From Cryptomeria japonica (lineage: Eukaryota; Streptophyta; Pinopsida; Cupressales; Cupressaceae), in the NCBI RefSeq assembly GCF_030272615.1, contig NC_081414.1, forward strand, positions 340,734,502 to 340,798,501: DNA of 64,000 nucleotides. Direction: 5' to 3'. A model generated the notes under the pieces. That model was not told the origin of the DNA. It did not search any database and worked only from the letters and a program-made list of their open reading frames with translations. A program made the position numbers and the translations under genes. Below are positions 34,842-45,105 of the stretch, in pieces. How positions within the stretch are numbered: position 1 is the first letter of the stretch; each line of letters starts with the position of its first letter.

Positions 34842-35617
34842 AGTTGGCTTGATGATGATTATCATGTATTCATCACTTGTTGTCATTGATGAAACACTCT
34901 CACACACACATATGATTACATTGACTACTGGTGTAACTTCATTGATTTACACTATTAACCGGTATGTTTAAGGTCTCTCTCTAACCGGTACTTTGTGTCA
35001 ACCGGTATGTGCCTAAGAGATAACTTGTGGTTACATTAAGTCAGCATCAAAATGAAGATAAAGTTGAAGATAAAGATCAAGTGAAAGATTCCAGGACAAC
35101 GGTTCACATATTGTGTTCCAACCAATATTGATTGTTTTAACCAGTATCCATTTTTGTGATGACTTACCAGCACTGTTTGTTTGGTAGTCATTTTTGTGAT
35201 GAGTTATTTTTAAATGTCTACATACACTGCACCTAGGAAATTGTGTTCCTATGGCTGACATAAGATTTGTATGTCTATTTAAAGATATCTTAGTGAATCA
35301 TTTAAAAAGAGAGAAATGGTATAGAAGAGGTGATCTATGTGAATATTGATATGCATAAAGAGTGAAATCTTTTGTTGAAGAGCGATAAGTGTTTAGATGG
35401 AGAGAAGTTTTGAATGTACTTAGAATGATCTGATCAAGCAAGTCTTGTGCTACTCAAAATAGATCAAAACTTTCTTGTTGTTTTCTAATCATTACAACAG
35501 AATCAAATCCCCTAACCGAGTAAGCTCTAACAAGCTTCATTGTACAAATCCTCTAACAAGGTGATCCATTAGTTTGGATTCTAAAATCCTCCAACAAGGT
35601 TACTCTTAACAGGGTAT
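34842..35617 (+). repeat. C 3' LTR, first part
   Basis: Matches 28583 onward, with the first base changed (AGTTGGC for TGTTGGC). It is split by S after AGGGTAT and continues at 40233-40550. Relative to the 5' LTR it has about 26 extra bases near 35530 and a 16-base loss near 40360. Confidence 0.9.
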
Positions 35618-36029
35618 TGTAATGCCCCGCCGGAAAACCCCTAAGGGTTTAAGTTAAAAACACTCAAATAGAGTGTAAATATTTTTTTTTTTATAATACT
35701 AGTTATGAGCGTTACTAATTAGTTACAACATTAAGATAATTTTGGAGATTATATAAAACTAGATAACACAGCGGAAGGCTAAATGAACCTAAGGAGTTTC
35801 CCAATGTGATTACATAACCTTACACTTAGCTCATCTTGCGACAATCGATCCAATTAAGATGGATATCTTAATTACATGTTAATACTTAAGACATGGATAT
35901 GTATTATGTTTGATAAATTGACCTCATAGAATTTTAGGAAGCTTCCATTTATTTTGAATGGATAGGAGGCCAAGATGAGGTTATTTACTAAATGCACTTT
36001 AAAATATAATTAACTTAAGAGGCCACCCA

Positions 36030-36800
36030 TAAGGTTCAATATGACAAATAACACGAAGTTCATTCATTTGGGTTTAAGGTAACCACCCACAATTGTTATC
36101 AACCTTTATAATTAAAAGTATGGTTAATAAGATGTGATTCATTCATTAAGGATTAAACTACCATTAATAGAGTGAGGTTCCCTCATTAAAGTTTAAGCAT
36201 AACCAAATTAAAGAGTCGTAGTTCTCTTATGGGGGATGAAATGCAAGTAGCCATAGAGTTCATTCATTGAAGTTTTAAATAAGCTGATAGAAGGACTAAA
36301 ATTCATTAAGGTGAAAATGTATTAGGAACACATGAGTTCATCCTTTAAATTAAATTACAGATAGCAAGATGATATTCATTATTACAGGATTAAAATATTA
36401 GTTCATAGTGACGTTTTTCCATTAGGATTAGAATATAACTATCTTATTGCATGTCACTCCTTTTAGTTAAATGAAGTTAATAAGAAAATATACATTTACT
36501 AAGATTAAGATATAACAACTATACAAGTTCTTTCCCTTTTCAGTTCAGTTTTAACAATCATAAAGAAATTCATTTATTTGGGTTATAATTATGGAAGGCT
36601 AGTTGAGTTCATCCATTTATAGAATTAACCTGATAAAGATTATTTGTTAAGATTAAAACATGAAATAACTAATCAAATTCATCAAATATAGTGAAGTAGG
36701 AATAACATGGCGATACTCATTTAAGAAGATAAAAAGTAAATATCTATATGGTGTTCATCCTTTAGTTTTACAACTTAGAAATTACAACATTAATTCTAAC
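36030..36800. repeat. Degenerate TTCATTCATT repeat in S
   Basis: About a dozen drifting units of 50-60 bases, each with TTCATTCATT or TTCATTAAGG followed by GTTTAA or GATTAAAATA and ATAACNA. Examples start near 36056, 36138, 36185, 36258, 36300 and 36365. Confidence 0.55.
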
Positions 36801-37865
36801 TTTGTTTCCCATTCACATTTATTCAATTAACATACTTAATAAGAAGTTAATCCAATGATGGTAACCTAGCAAGATTCTTTCCACTATTACTACTTTTAAT
36901 TAGCATTATCAAAATACTTTTCCATAATCTTAATTACAATCTTTTATGAACCCGATTACTACATTTATCAAGATGAATAATTTTATGCACTTTGATTTAA
37001 ATTCATTAATTTCCCATCATACACTTTTACAAGTTAACAACCATACATGATAACTTAAAGCATGAAACAAGGGAAGCTAAAACATCGCATAACACAGGTA
37101 TGATCTCGGAGTTCACCCCTAAAGGGCTACATCTCCAAGTCTGCTCAACTGCAAGACCCCTCTGGCATTTAATATAGTTAGGAATACATAATTAATATGT
37201 CTTTTACATTTTTGCCACTTAGGCGAACACAACCAATATACAAATGACCACTTTGATCCACAAATCCTAATTGACTTCCACGTAGAGGTAGAACCAACTG
37301 AGCATGCTAAAAAGGAAGTACAAGGTTCATTGCCCAACAGTACTCTATTTAGAGACCTAAGACTTAACAGGTGCCCCATTTTCAACAACAAGTTCCAAAC
37401 AAATACATCAAGGTTTGCCATCACTTTAGCAAAGCAAATACAAAACTTAAACTTACAAACTTTCCAAATCGATACGTTACCAAACTTCCATTCATTCTAC
37501 TAGCATATCGAAGAAGTAATAAAAAAATATACGAAGATAATTTAGATTCATATTTTCATACTCTCCTATACTCTAGTTTTCATTTCTAAAATTTCCAAAA
37601 GATCTTAATTATTCAAATCGAAAGACAATACTTATTTCAAGGAAGAAAAAAAACATCTTATTAAAATATATTTCATAGCGTTAACAATAGTGTTATATTT
37701 CAAAGGTCTTCAAATAAAGACATTATTGGATCTCTTTACCAAAGATTACCTTTCCTATTAGAAATGGGTACCAAATTTAAATGTTCATTAATATAAATTT
37801 AATAATCCAAGATTAATAAATTATAATTAATCTACAAATTGAAAAGAAGTATGCAATCTCTATTA

Positions 37866-37869
<4 letters not shown>

Positions 37870-37926
<57 letters not shown>
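37870..37926. repeat. TA microsatellite
   Basis: An uninterrupted TA run of about 27 dinucleotides inside S. It is likely to be variable in length between individuals. Confidence 0.95.
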
Positions 37927-37928
<2 letters not shown>

Positions 37929-38187
37929 CAACTAAAATCTAAATTTATATAACATAGATCTTCTACAAATTTATTATAAACTCCTTTTTTTTTTTTTATT
38001 AATACTCCATGGCATCTTTCCCCCTTTTTTTATTTATTTATTTTATAAACGCTAATATTATAATTATATTTTTTTTTGTTTAAAAAAATATATATATAAA
38101 AAAAAAAACATAAAACAATTTTCTTATTTTATTCTGGAACCCTACCTACAGGCCCCACCTCCCATTTCGAGAGTGGGTGGAACCCAC

Positions 38188-38410
38188 ACGCAGGTCCCTG
38201 TGGCCCACAGTGTGGACGCAGGTCCTGCAAAACCACACTATGGTTGCAGGTTCCCTGCGGCCCACAGCATGGACGCAGGTCCCGCGAGCCACACTGTGGT
38301 CGCAGGTCTCCCTGTGGCCCACAGTGTGGACGCGGAGTTCCCTGTGGCCCACATTGTGGACGCAGGTCCCTGTGGGCCACATTGTGGTCACAGGTAGACT
38401 GCGGTTGTGG
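38188..38410. repeat. GC-rich minisatellite in S
   Basis: About eight units of 27-30 bases: ACGCAGGTCCCTGTGGCC followed by CACAGTGTGG. Each unit holds an imperfect CCCACAGTGTGGA palindrome. It contrasts sharply with the AT-rich surroundings and retains many CpG sites. Several frames are open across it on both strands only because the unit length and composition avoid stops. Confidence 0.85.
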
Positions 38411-40227
38411 TGGCACCATGGGGGAGGGGCGGGTTGAGCTTCGGCTCCCCCCCCCCCGAAACCCTAAATTTTTTTTTATTTTCTCTTTTTTTTTTAATAT
38501 GTATTTTTTTTTTTTTACAGTCTAGTTTCGACTTAAGCAAATTTTTTTTTTTTTAACATCACATAATAAAATAACTAAAATAACATAAAAAACCCATTGA
38601 CCATTTATCATAGTCACAGCCATTCTTTTTCTTTTTTTTTTTCCTTTTTCTAGAATGTTTAAGCAAAGAATGGGGAGGATTTTCTCCTTTCAAAATGTCC
38701 AAGAAGCCATGACAAATCTTTCAAAACTGAAACTAAATCTTAATGACATTCATGGGCATTATCATTTCTTTTTCCAACATTTCATGGAGAACATTCAAAC
38801 ACCAATTTTTTTTTATCCAACAAATAATTAAAATGGTAGATTAGAATCCTACCTCCAAATGCATTCCGGGAAGAGTTTTGATGAAGAGCTCCACCTGCAA
38901 CTCAAAGCAAATCTCCCTTTTTCCAAAATTTCCCCCATCTCCATTTTTTTTTTTCCAAAAAGATGACCCAAGGAAAGAACCCCCCAAAAATATTTCAAAA
39001 ACTAGGTTAAATGAAAAACCCCCTTTTTTTTGACCTAATTTTCAATTTCGAATTTAGGCATTTATTTTTTTAAAAATAAAATAAAATGAAAATGGAAATC
39101 ATTCCTTTCCACTATTCAATATATCTTATTCGCTTTTCTAATTAAAATTAAAGTGCCTCTATTTCTTATTTAATTCTAATTTTAATTTCTCCATATTACT
39201 TTAGCCAACATTTATATTTTGAACTATTTAACAAGGGTAAGGTATTTAAATTAATTTAAATTTCCAAAAATCAATCCTTTATACTATATCAACTTTACAA
39301 GTAAAAAGAATAATTTCCTTTAAATAATAAAATTTACCCTTTCTTTTCCAAAATGCGAAAATGATAAATTTATTTCTATTTCCCAATGACTTTAAATCTT
39401 TCCTTTCTAAAAACGCATATCTAATTGAATTTCGTTATTATTAAAGTTAACTATTAAACTAACTCGCTATAACATAATAAAGCGACCTTTTTTTAATAAA
39501 TGACTAATCTCATGAAGGAGATCTATTTATTCTAATTTTCTCAACTACAAATGTGTAAATGAGCACATTAATCCAAGTTAAATACTTTAAGCTTGCTACA
39601 ATAATAATTAAAGTGATCTCTTTAAATTAATGATTAATCGTATAAAAGAAACTACCTATTTTAAATTTCTAAATTACTAATGCATACATCTACTCATTAA
39701 ATTGAATTAAATACTTAGGGTAACAAACTCCACTTACCCTGTGCAAGGCACACAAACTGAGGAAGTCCACCAAATCACACGACACACAACCCAATGAAAA
39801 GAAAGCCCCACTAATCCACACATGATGCTCACCTGACCATGGCTAAGGTAAGACGAGAGTTTTATGACCCCAAAATCTGAATTCTAGGGATGGAGGAGGT
39901 TTACTCAAACTTGCGAATCCCGAAGGAGATGAACCTCGCCCTAGGCGGTGTTGTACCTGCAATCTCCTACACCCATGAATCACGCAAGCATACATATACA
40001 TATACATATTCAATGAAGGCATTAGTTCAAGATTTATCACAAGAGTTAGGAAGCAATTACATTTACACAAGAATCAATGCAAAAACACAATAATAGGTAT
40101 GCACGATCATTTATATTATCTAAACTACACATTGCATCACAGTTAACCTACCATTCAAGAATGCCACAAAGGAAGTCAACCAAGGTCAAACAGGTTTAAC
40201 AAGTCCGACTAGGGTAGGGGCATTACA

Positions 40228-40550
40228 GGCATAAGCTTCTAATCAAGCTTGGGATCTCTAACAAGATTTGCTCCTAGCAGAGCACCTTGTAAAACCTTAA
40301 CCAGTCAGTTTTCTATTGCTACAAATAGTTAATTTGTGAGTTCCATCTCACCGTGGTTTTTCACATATAAACACTTGTGTTATGGTGGATGTTCTACTTT
40401 ATGTGGATGTTGTTATTTCATTTTGGATAGCATGTATTTTGTTCAAATTCTTAATTAAGTTCATCTATCAGTTAGTGTTTAAAGTTGTGCTTGTTTTGGT
40501 GTCACTGATTCACTCCCCCCCCCCTCTCTCAGTTCTTTTCAAGATCATCA
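40228..40550 (+). repeat. C 3' LTR, second part, with S target duplication
   Basis: Begins with the S duplication copy GGCAT, then continues AAGCTTCTAATCAAGC as in the 5' LTR at 29333. It ends ...AAGATCATCA at 40550, followed by the TATCA target duplication of C. Confidence 0.88.
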
Positions 40551-40555
40551 TATCA

Positions 40556-40975
40556 AACCCATAGGAGGTTAGGATAGGGTTATTTAAACCAAAGGTTACA
40601 TGGAATGGTTGAGGTTAAGGGGATGGTTAGTTTAGGTGGTTAGAAGTCAGGAGGCATGTGGGTAATTTGAATTTAAAAATTCAAATAATAGGAAAATGCT
40701 AATTAACTTTCAACAACTCATAAATTGATTTGTTTTAATTAATTAGGGGATTAGAAGAAATTAATTTAATGGGGGAGGATTAATTAATTTGGATTAATTA
40801 ATCAAAGGGAACTATTGAGATGAACCTATTAAATAAATTATTAGATTTATTAATAAGTAGATGAATGGGAGAACTTAATCAAATTGCTAATGAATTCAAT
40901 TAAATTGGGAAGGGGGGTTAATTAAATAATTTATTCTTCAATTAATTATCTTCAGACCATTTTTAGTTGTATACA
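40556..40975 (-). repeat. T 5' LTR, outer U3 part
   Basis: Continues the LTR after C and ends, on the minus strand, TGTATACAACTAAAAATGG. It is AT-rich with TTAATTAATT runs, like the outer U3 of E1 and the presumed O LTR. The next five bases (AATTG) may be T's target duplication; the partner is outside the window. Confidence 0.8.
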
Positions 40976-42969
40976 AATTGCATTATTCATAACGTGATGT
41001 CCTTTCTTGCATAGAATTATGCTTCATGCGAGTACATGTGTGTCCCTTGTTAGGACCTATTCTTTGTTTGGAATGGTACGTCTATTATGAATAATCTCTC
41101 CTAAGGAAATGTGTGATTCTTCCCCCTAATCTATCCTTGTCTTCTTACTTGGGGCACAAGGATAGATTTTTCCCTTTCTCTCTTGCTATCTAAAGTATCA
41201 GTATTCCCTGTGGGGGTTGCATTTTTTATAACTTGGTGTCTTTTCTTGCATGGAATTATCCTTCATGCAAGCACATGTTTGTTCCTTGGTTAGGACCTAT
41301 TCCTTGTTTGAAACGGTACATCTTTTATGAATGATCTCTCCTTAGAGAATTTTTGTGATCTTTCTTTCTCTCTATCTCTCTCTCTAAAGATTATCTCTTC
41401 TTTTGTGTTGCATTATTCATAACATGATGTCCTTTCTTGCATAGAGTTATCCTTCATGCATGTACATATGTGTCCCTTGTTAGGACCTATTCTTTGTTTG
41501 AAATGGCATGTCTCTTATCAATAATATCTCTTTAGAAGTTGTTTAATTCTTCTCATTGTCCTTGCATTTGGGGGGAAATGATTTCTCTTCCTCTCTTCAC
41601 TCTAAGGATCTACTTTTCCTTTATGGAGTGGTGTTTGTTCATGATTTGGTATCATTCCTTGTGTGAAGTTATTGATTTCTCAAGGATTCTCTCTTATACA
41701 AGAGGTGTAAGTCCTTGGCTACAAACTCTTCTTCACTAGGTCCGATGTACATCTATCATGAACTTACCCCTTTATATTGGGTCAAAATTGTGGCATCCCT
41801 CACCAAGAATCCCTTTCACCTGGGAATAAGAGGAAGACATGAATATTTGTTTTATTTCCTTTCTTTTGGTAGAAGATTTTATGTTTGTTTGAGATAGCTC
41901 CTCTTGGAGGTAGATGTCTTTTGAGAAAAGATCTATTCTCCTCCAAGGATCCCCTTTACACTTGTTGCAAGATATCTCTTTTTCATCTATCTTATCCTTG
42001 CTTGAAGAGTATTCCCCCTCTAGCTTGGATTTATGACATTGTTTCCTAAATTATACCTCCTTGGTGTTGAAGGTAAGGTATACTTGTCTCTAGTTTCTTT
42101 AAGACATCAACAAAGGGTTATGTTGACATCTTAAGGGAGGGGGGGGCACCCATATCGCTCCCTTAGTACTATATTGTACTCTTGCATACCATTTTTGCAT
42201 GTCTAAAATGGGGTTTTCATTCTCAAAACCAAAGTAAAAAATCTTAGAGAGAGATTCTTAACACTCAAAACTAGACACGACATTTGATATATGTCGAAGC
42301 ATACTCAAAAATAGAGAAAAGACTCTTTCATAGGGTACTATACACTTGAAATCATACATCACTTGCACACACACGAGGATGGGTGGAACCAGCTAAAAAT
42401 AGGTAGACTATTCATATTGTCCTCCCCACATGGATCACCTAGATAAAAAACATCTAGGGGTGAGTAGTACATGCCCTCTCTAATAATTCTTCTCATGGAT
42501 CACCTGGATAAACACATCTAGAGTGTATTCATTCTCTCTCTTCTTCCTCTCATGAACTCATAGTTTTTCTATTGATAGTTCATAGATGATGCTTGATTTC
42601 CTCTTTTATGTGATCATTTGTGTTCATGAGATGGAATTTTTCAAGAATGATATTTATTGTTGAAACATTTTGATATCGAGGTCTCTTCGGCTAGTTGACT
42701 TGAGGTCTTGTTTTTGGTCTTTAGCTTTTGTTGTGTTTCTTTTTGTGTCGTTTGGTTTTCCCTTTTGTCTTTGTTTGCCTTTTTTTTTTGTCTTGTGTTA
42801 TGTTACCTTGCATATGTTTAAGTGAGTTAAGATCCTAATATTGGGGGCTTGGTTCCTCGAAATTAGTGATATCTTATACTCCTTGTAATCTTTCTCTACA
42901 TTCCTTCTCTCCTTCATCTCTCTTTCATCTACTTCATCATGAGTATTTGCATAAGCTCATACTATCACT
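40976..42969 (+). mobile_element. R: 3' internal region of a plus-strand LTR element
   Basis: Non-coding 3' end of an element whose polypurine tract is at 42970-42984. It starts with large tandem repeats (40978-41750) and continues as T-rich sequence with no ORF. T is inserted at its left edge; R's coding part is not in the window. The small plus frames at 41539-41739 and 41715-41897 follow the repeats and are not genes. Confidence 0.65.
40978..41750 (+). repeat. Large tandem repeat in R
   Basis: Three clear units starting TTGCATT at 40978, 41217 and 41408, about 239 and 191 bases apart. Each contains GATGTCCTTTCTTGCATAG-like sequence, TTAGGACCTATTC and AATGATCTCTC. A fourth, decayed unit follows near 41640. 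Confidence 0.8.
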
Positions 42970-42984
42970 AAAGTGGGGGCTAAA
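42970..42984 (+). other. R polypurine tract
   Basis: AAAGTGGGGGCTAAA, directly followed by TGTAGCATCC. It has the same AAAG-G-run-C-AAA shape as the tracts of E1 and P. Confidence 0.8.
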
Positions 42985-43135
42985 TGTAGCATCCTAAAAT
43001 TACACCCCTTGCAATTTTGATCACGTTTGGGACCCTCACCTTAGTGGTCTCATCCCCATGCTTTATCGAGACCTATTTGTACCTCCCCCATGCAACCAAG
43101 CTTCTTTTTTTTTTAATCTTTCACCTTGCATAGTG
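42985..43135 (+). repeat. Start of R 3' LTR
   Basis: TGTAGCATCCTAAAATTACA opens the LTR. I cannot place its end; the sequence character changes near 43136 at TGTTGGAACCC, which may be another insertion or simply the LTR continuing. Confidence 0.55.
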
Positions 43136-43534
43136 TTGGAACCCTAAATTTTCATAACAATACCGCTGACATGATCACTAAGCTTTTGTATTTAAAGTTG
43201 TGAAATACTAAAGCTACAAAAGTTTTATTTTACCTAACACATAATCCCACATATTGTCTCCATTATGCTCTAATGATGTATGAAAAATTATTGATAAACC
43301 CAAGAAAGATCAGTAAGATAACCTCACCAAGCAAACATTTCATGTACATATCAGGATAGCTAATCCAATCCAATAAATCAATGTTAGATACCGATATCAA
43401 GATAGCAATGTCGAACACAAGTCTTAATTGCCTATTAGAATAGCCATCAAAGGGGGATAAATGGTATTTGGCAATACCGATAGAGTAAACTATGCTGACA
43501 CATACATTTTAGGATACATCATGCTGATATAAGT
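43136..43534. other. Unassigned 400 bp between R and the LINE array
   Basis: No ORF. TGTTGGAACCC at its start looks like a Copia-type LTR start, but no matching end or target duplication was found. A CAAAGGGGGATAAATGG near 43453 resembles a polypurine tract. It joins modA sequence at about 43535, where modA is cut off. Confidence 0.35.
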
Positions 43535-44894
43535 CTTTCTCAATCAAGTCTTTCTCAATTTTCTCAAATCTGGGGTTGAAGGAGTCTCTTATATTTTCAA
43601 CTTTAGCAACAGTTTTGGTCAAATCCTCCACATAATCTACCATAGTCTTCCCTTCGCTAGTGCTGATAGTTTCCAGAATCTGGATTTTGCGGCTGAGCTT
43701 CTTGTTGTCCTCTACAGTTTTCTTGTAACTAGTTATTAACCATTCCATGGTGTCTATAAAACCTTTAATACCCTCAAGAGGAGGGTTTGAGGAGGGATCT
43801 ATCTTACCAGGGTTGTCTTGTTCCTTATTTGGGGTGTCACCAATAGTGGCTTTATCTTCAGCCCTATGTACTTCCCCAATGATCACCTCTCCAAGTTCTA
43901 GTGAGCTTCCGAAATCTTTTTCTTCTTTTGTTCCTCCAGCTCCTTCACATTCTCTTCCTTTCTCTTTTGTTTGTCTCTGGTCTGAATATGGACTTAAGTT
44001 TTTTTTTTGAGTGAACCCCGGGGTTTCTCCTTCTCAGATTCTTCAGAGACCTCCTTCAAGGAGGAGGAACTAATCTAGAGAATTTTGAATTTAGATTTCT
44101 TTCCCTTCGAGGAGGAAGTCCTGGTTTTCAAATGTTTCCTCTTCTTACCTACTTTAGCTTCTGAGTCATCCCTCAGACTCACTCATTGAATCACTATTAG
44201 AACCCTCATCCAAAGAAAAAACAGAGTCTGACCCTTCCTCCTCAGACTCAGAAATAGAGGGTTGAGGGTGGGATATTTGGTTAGCCTTGAGGTGGTCATA
44301 AATTATAACCATTAAGCCTTGATGCATGGAAATGTCACCCTTAGGGTTCTCTTTATGGACCTTAATGGTGGCATTCAAAGAACATAATAGAAAATATGGA
44401 ATGTAAACTTTCTCATCATGCCTAAAATGATTTAGTAAAACAAAATAGCAGCAATACACTTTAGTGAATCTACCATCCAAAGTAATATAGCGCATTATAA
44501 CAAAAAGGACCTCCCTCCATGGCTTAACAAAATCCCCAGGAGGATAGTAAGTTTTATTTAGCTTCACCAGGCATTTTTCCTCCTTTTTAGTTTCAAGATA
44601 TCTTTCAATGGCCTCCTTGCTCACTTTTCTATCTCTGTAGTAGTTGATTCCTTCCCTTTAGAGACCCATGGCCTGAGCAATGAAGTCTTCATCTATGATG
44701 ATAGGCTAGTCTCCCATCTTCAAAGTACCCTTTCTCAAGTTTTTACAAAAGAAATTAGTGACTATGGCATCTCGTCCATGGAGCCTCTCCATAAATTTTG
44801 AAAACCGGCCCTTTTGCAGAATGTTCTAGACCACCTCCTTTTCCTTCCAGTCCTTACAATTGCTAGGTTTGTAGTGGCATCTATTTCCTCCCAT
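43535..44894 (-). pseudogene. modA, third unit, truncated
   Basis: The minus frame starts at 44894 with MGGNR and follows the same protein as modA of the second unit (50372-52081): GRFSKFMERLHGRDAIVTNF, DEDFIAQAMGL, KVSKEAIERYLETKKEEKC, a LNHFRHDEKVYIPYFLL core, an acidic Ser linker (SESEEEGSDSVFSLDEGSNS) and the coiled coil FEKIEKDLIEKD. It has stops and a shift between 44165 and 43890, and it is cut at 43535, losing the last quarter. It directly follows ORF2 of the second unit. Function unknown. Confidence 0.75.
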
Positions 44895-45105
44895 ATTTTT
44901 GCTATTCAGAGCTGAAAGTTGAAACTTGTAGAGAGATTTAGATAGAGAGTTTCTCAGAGCTACCCAATTTACCTAGAAAGCATGGGAAGTGATTGATTGA
45001 GTGTTATAATAAATGGTGCTGACAATATTATAATTGCTCGAAGCACTTCTTTTAATCTGTTGCATTACTATTTTGTCTATTTATGATCTTTGGGGTACTA
45101 TTATA
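44895..45105 (-). other. ORF2/modA junction, intact copy
   Basis: About 210 bases between the ORF2 stop and the modA start. It contains GACAATATTATAATTGCTCG (plus strand, around 45022-45041), which is the uninterrupted form of the P insertion site (52209-52218 joined to 61723-61732). There is no poly(A) run here, as would be expected at a LINE 3' end. Confidence 0.85.

Larger units (their letters stand above)
35618..40227. mobile_element. S: 4.6 kb probable solo LTR
   Basis: Ends are TGTAATGCCCC and GGGGCATTACA, perfect 11-base inverted termini with TG/CA. Flanks are GGTAT (35613-35617) and GGCAT (40228-40232), a 5-bp duplication with one transition; the C 5' LTR at about 29330 shows the empty site. 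The first and last hundreds of bases do not repeat each other, and there is no pol, gag, primer site or polypurine tract, so a solo LTR fits best. A non-autonomous element with very short LTRs cannot be excluded. Orientation is not determined. Confidence 0.75.
28583..40550 (+). mobile_element. C: Copia-type non-autonomous LTR element
   Basis: Target duplication TATCA (28578-28582 and 40551-40555). The 5' LTR is 28583-29658 and the 3' LTR is 34842-35617 joined to 40233-40550 across S. An initiator tRNA-Met primer site and an AAAGGGGGAGA polypurine tract fix the plus orientation. The internal region codes for the C-terminal part of a Copia gag and a long unknown second ORF; no protease, integrase, RT or RNase H motif is visible. 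Hand comparison of about 430 LTR bases gives roughly 7% difference. Inserted in T's 5' LTR. Confidence 0.92.
17604..40975 (-). mobile_element. T: Tat-lineage Ty3 retrotransposon, interrupted
   Basis: Minus-strand element with leader, gag, protease, RT, RNase H, a second RNase H and integrase in that order from 25737 down to 18260. The second RNase H places it in the Tat group. Its primer site is at 27835-27852 and its 5' LTR is 27861-28582 joined to 40556-40975 across C. The 3' LTR is not in the window; the internal sequence stops at 17604 where O begins. Its outer edge, TGTATACAAC on the minus strand, borders R sequence at 40976, with AATTG as the possible target duplication. All ORFs except the second RNase H are broken. 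Confidence 0.85.

Noticed and set aside
38129-38525. Long frames with repeats such as RPQCGPQG on both strands
   Set aside because: They follow a GC-rich minisatellite whose unit avoids stops; overlapping frames on both strands are equally open, and no family features exist.
42985-43534. A complete R LTR or a Copia solo LTR from TGTTGGAACC
   Set aside because: No end with CA plus a matching target duplication could be placed, so only the LTR start is called.
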